Assembly (NCBI RefSeq): GCF_000499385.1
Contig: NW_013654359.1
Coordinates: 1-28,627, forward strand
Length of the DNA stretch: 28,627 bases
Source of the DNA: Eimeria necatrix
Taxonomy: Eukaryota > Apicomplexa > Conoidasida > Eucoccidiorida > Eimeriidae
Reading direction: 5' to 3'
The notes under the pieces are model-generated. The model had not been told where the DNA came from, did not search any database, and saw only the letters and a program-made list of their open reading frames with translations. Below, piece after piece: positions 25,172 through 28,627 of the stretch. Each line of letters begins with the position of its first letter. The first letter of the stretch is position 1. The position numbers were made by a program, and so were the translations under genes.

Positions 25172-25486
25172 ATGAAACTGACTGGCCCTAGGGGGCGTAT
25201 GAATGAATATAACGGGGAGCATGTCAGTGTGGAAATTGATAGCAGTGCATTCAATACGCTTCTGATCAAGCAGTTTAGTGCAACGCTCCTGAAGGGCATG
25301 CATTTCGAGCTGTTCAATGCGTACTTCGCAGCACGCAGGTGTCTCGAATTGAAGAATGTTCAGGTGTCCTCTAGTGTAAGGGGGGGGAATGCTTTAGAAT
25401 TCGTGTTGCGTCGTAGTAACGCTGTGCGCCATATCAATGCGCGGTCATTGCGCGACCAGGTGCCTTGCTTGTTCATATCTGTGTGA
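25172..25486 (+). other. Open frame of 104 codons spanning a whole B monomer
   Basis: This frame reads through the upstream arm, the B box at 25328 and most of the downstream part of one B monomer without a stop. The B box encodes FAARRCL and the GGATTTGTGGTGCG motif encodes LEFVLRRSN. Corresponding translations from other B monomers give similar short peptides (for example FGFVVRHN at 21561-21842 and GIVFRRSD at 26600-26815), but those copies carry stops or frame changes nearby. It may be a relic of a coding ancestor or a chance open copy. No known domain is recognisable. Confidence 0.2.
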
Positions 25487-28400
25487 GAATCTGAACGACG
25501 GGTCCCCTTAATGCTTTTTTTCTCGCTAGACGCGAACGCTGAATTGACGCATTCTTATGGACTGGGCGCAAAAGCATTTTTCGGCTCGGCTGTTGCATCT
25601 CAGCACGACTCTTTGGGAATATGGAGCAGTATGTCACGAAGAACGTGCAGCTCATGGGCCACGGCAAATGTGAATGTGTGACTAGCAGGAAGTAGGTGTG
25701 AGGCGTTCAGGACGATGGCAGTGTGGTCTGTGTTAATGCGATGCAGGCAATGATATGAGCCGCATCGACTTGATGAAAAGCAGGACCACCAGAAGCCACG
25801 CTGTGGTAGCCTGTATTTTGTTTTCGTGCTGCAAAGCATGTGGATATGCTCTGATCTAAATAGCACCGGCTAAAAGTAGTAGCAGTTGCCGAAGACTCGG
25901 ACAATCGGCTTTAACATGCTCTTTCACTGGACAGGTGAAAGTAAAACCGCAAAGGGCGTGGCTGGATGCATATTTTCAGAGCGTACGTGTCCTGCATTAG
26001 AGCGGATGCAGCTGTGCGTTGGGGTAAGGAAACGAAGGTATTTGGATTTATGGTGCATCAAAAGGCTCCTACAGAAACGGTGGCATGGCGATGCACAGGC
26101 ATTGTGTGCCTGAGCGTCTTTCAGCGTGTACGTGCATGCCAATCTGGATAATGGGCCTGCAGTATCTCTCTTTTTATTCGGGAAATATTTCTGGGAGTAG
26201 AGCAGTTGTTGACTTAGCTGTTCAAGAACATCAAGACGAACGCCACGAAAACCACGAAACGCACGGAATGTGGTAATAATTGTTGAGTGTTTTACAGGAA
26301 GTAGATATAGGGCTTGAAGAAGGCACCGGCGTGGGCTGGCGTTACACCACAAATTCAATAGGACCTGAGTTGTGGAAAGACAAAGTACGGAAACACTAGC
26401 ACGGCGATGCACACAAGCGGCAGAGTTTTCTTCAAGCTCTGTATTTCTCTTGACTGCACAGAGACGCAGGCTACTTCTACATAGGTTCACAGCTGGCTGC
26501 TGCTGACATGCAGGATGCGTGTATATTGAACGGAAAGCAGCTGTCGATGGAGACTCCGATTTAGTCTGCTATTTTTCCTAGGAGGTAAGAGCGCACCCCT
26601 TGGAAGGCATAGCGTTGTATGCCGTTCTTCTGCGTATTTCGCAGAAAGTGGGTGCCGTGCATTACAGCCCGCGCAGATGTGCACTAGAGCGGGAGAAGGT
26701 GTCTGGCATTGTCTTTCGTCGTAGCGACGCTCCAGAATCACAGACAGGCCGTGGCATAGGAAGCGCCGGAGAGCTTTGTCTCAGCAGCCGTAACTATACG
26801 CCCGGTTGCTGGTGAGTGGTTGCGAGGCAAATGCGTATATATGGTGGTTCGTCCAGATCTGCGGCTGGTAAAACTGCTGAAAGGCAGCTGGGCGCCACAG
26901 AAACGTGGAGGACAGTTATAATGATAATGAAGCAAGAGGTGGTGGTGATTATAGGTAGATGTTTTGCAGGAAGAAACCATGAGATGTTGCATTATAGGCT
27001 GCGTTTGACCGTGATGGGTTCTGAATCGGTCGGATTGACAAGCAGGGAACAGTATGTGGTCAAAGCGAAGGAGCACCGTATCTACCTAACGTTTTGGCAG
27101 CTGTCGTTCCGTCGAATTGGAAAACACTTACGCAGTTTCTATAGTTCTTCGATGCAAACAAATGTTCTCTCGAAGTCTTGGTCAGGATTCGGGAGGCAGC
27201 TATTCATGGTACAGAGTCTACGAGGCGCCTTCAAAATGCCACTTTGCCGAATAGGTAGGATTAAAGCCCGTGACGGCTGCAGCAGACAAAGCAGTTGGCT
27301 ACGTCTTTAGCAGCTGACGGCGGCATTCCAATTCGCGCTGGGAGCAGAGGAAAGAGGCGTCTGGACGCGTTTCATGCGAGAATGAAGCTGCGGACGAATT
27401 GGCAAATTCATACACAGGCACAACGTGCCTGAGTGTCTTCTCTCCATGCCTGTTGGATTTCGCGTACCCAGTTCCTAAACTGTGATTTATTGCTGCATGT
27501 ACATAGAGTGGCTCCGAGGTCAGTAGGTTGCCTAGCGGTGACAAGATCAGAAGATAGTTTGCATTTTCAGGTGGGTAAAAGGGGAGCCGCGAAGACCGCG
27601 AAGTGAGGATGGGTGGTTTGCAGGAGATAGGTGTGAGGATCTGAAAACCATGGCGGTGTATGCTGCTGTAAAGCGATAAACGCGATCAAAGCTGTGTTGC
27701 ATCTGGTTCTCAGTGAGGAAACGCTGGCGCCGCGAAGGCCAGGAACAGTTGGTGTGTAGGCTTCGTCAGGCCGCGGTCTTTCGTTGCGCTGGAAAAAAGG
27801 CGGACACATTCCAGAAACGTTTGACGCAAAGTATGACACAACTACAGCTTGTGGACTGAGGGTCGAACAGACGGCGGAGGCGTTTTTCATGTTTTGTTTC
27901 ACCCGAGAGGGAGAAGGAACGCCTGTGAATGGAAGTGCAAGCACTTCGATGGATGTTTCGCAACATGTAGGTATTTTGTACCAGAGCATGCGCGGCCGCG
28001 TCTCGCGGGTTGGGACTGGTGGGAACAAGCGGGTGGACTCGTGGAACGTCAGAGTGTCGCTGGAGAAACAGTGGCAAGACTTGTCACAGACGGCGTGCGT
28101 CTGCCTGTCCCGTCTACGTATATGTTTATGGCAACCCGGAGAATTTGGCTGTACGATTCATCTGTGAATTAATGGTAACAAAATGTGTGCTTGTGCTTAG
28201 ATGTCTCATGCAGCTTGCATGTGAAGACACATGGAGAAGTACGTCACAAAGGTCGCGACAGGGATGAGACGCTGTGAATATAGATGCACGCCAGTGCCAG
28301 CAACTAGATGCTTGTTCCTCAGCAAGTGGATTTCCCACATTGACGCTCGTGCAGTCCGGCTCTGGCTTTTGGATTTATGGTGCGTCGAAATGAGGCTCTA

Positions 28401-28627
28401 ATAGCGTCGCCACGTCAACAATAAAGCATACCGAGACTCTTGAATGCAAACATCCTTGTGCAGGATGGAATGATTCGGACTTGTGTTTTCGTGGAGATCA
28501 TTGTTCTATACAGTCACCTAAATGCGTGCGAATGCTTGGGGCAAAAAGAGTTGTTGGGTGCAATACTGCGAGTCAGGGTGTCTGTGAAACGGAGTGGAAA
28601 CAAGAGGGCGACAACTGCGGCACCGTA

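Larger units (their letters stand above)
15130..28627 (+). repeat. Diverged tandem array of a 350-360 bp monomer (A and B types)
   Basis: A best-conserved box recurs throughout. Type A (GCAGGAAGTAGGTGTGAGG) starts near 15261, 15642, 16436, 17148, 17829, 18509, 18869, 20763, 21248, 21931, 22441, 23177, 23924, 24246, 24970, 25685, 26294, 26966 and 27620. Type B (GCAGCGAGTAGGTGTCTTG) starts near 16076, 16799, 17507, 18157, 20406, 21572, 22808, 23538, 24609, 25328, 25976, 26641, 27309, 27960 and 28319. Spacing is mostly 310-370 bp. Both types share an upstream arm (GGATTGGGGAGAACAGCTG, then TGGATGCAT just before the box), so A and B are homologous. Downstream, type B carries GCGTTCGGATTTGTGGTGCG and TACGTATATGTTTGTGGC, while type A carries CACTGGCGCGGCGATGCCC. 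Copies differ widely by substitutions and small indels, implying great age or relaxed homogenisation. The array continues past the window. It could be a satellite, a decayed multi-exon gene family, or a decayed element array. Only one interruption by known sequence was found, the 18S fragment. Confidence 0.88.

Noticed and set aside
25924..26490. Reverse-strand frame of 188 codons
   Set aside because: It spans array monomers antisense, has no domain, and is not conserved in phase across its full length in sister monomers.
26816..27310. Plus-strand frame of 164 codons
   Set aside because: It covers the A monomer at 26966 and part of the next B monomer. Equivalent monomers are interrupted in this phase and no motif is recognisable.
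27567..28028. Reverse-strand frame of 153 codons overlapping plus-strand frames of 127 and 107 codons
   Set aside because: Mutually overlapping frames on both strands of repeat DNA; no evidence for any of them being a gene.
15130..28627. CRISPR array
   Set aside because: The spacing is about 350 bp, the repeats are long and diverged, and the context is eukaryotic.

Overview
The window is eukaryotic nuclear DNA. It has no bacterial gene layout: no frame exceeds 215 codons on either strand, there are no ribosome-binding-site/operon patterns, and a reverse-strand piece of eukaryotic small-subunit (18S) rRNA lies at 19097-20305. Judged from memory, the variable regions of that piece look apicomplexan and specifically coccidian (nearer eimeriid than Toxoplasma-type sequence). 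The host is therefore tentatively a coccidian or close relative; this rests on the rRNA fragment alone. The long GCA/CAG trinucleotide runs common in Eimeria genes are absent here.

Region 1 (1 to about 15.1 kb) contains no gene I can recognise. It holds short open frames on both strands (best 156 and 150 codons), scattered AATAAA and splice-donor-like motifs, and a few very small repeats. It reads as intergenic, intronic or heavily decayed sequence.

Region 2 (about 15.1 kb to the window end at 28627) is one long, strongly diverged tandem array. The monomer is about 350-360 bp. Two monomer types, A and B, mostly alternate, giving a higher-order period near 700-730 bp. Each monomer carries a best-conserved box: GCAGGAAGTAGGTGTGAGG in type A and GCAGCGAGTAGGTGTCTTG in type B. 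I located 34 boxes by eye. The array runs out of the window on the right.

Inside the array, a 1.2 kb fragment of 18S rRNA has been inserted in reverse orientation at one point of a monomer, with almost no loss of monomer sequence. It has substitutions in the 530 loop and other near-invariant positions, and it carries an internal duplication of about 48-50 bp, so it is a pseudogene. Two further oddities lie in the array: a perfect 21-bp stem with a GAAA loop at 22642-22687, and a pair of especially similar units 730 bp apart (22.73-23.05 kb and 23.46-23.79 kb).

No protein-coding gene is called with confidence. The long frames within the array lie across monomers and mostly reflect the low stop density of the antisense strand of the repeat. 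The overall picture is a satellite-like or decayed tandem-repeat domain next to a gene-free block, with a captured rDNA fragment embedded in it.
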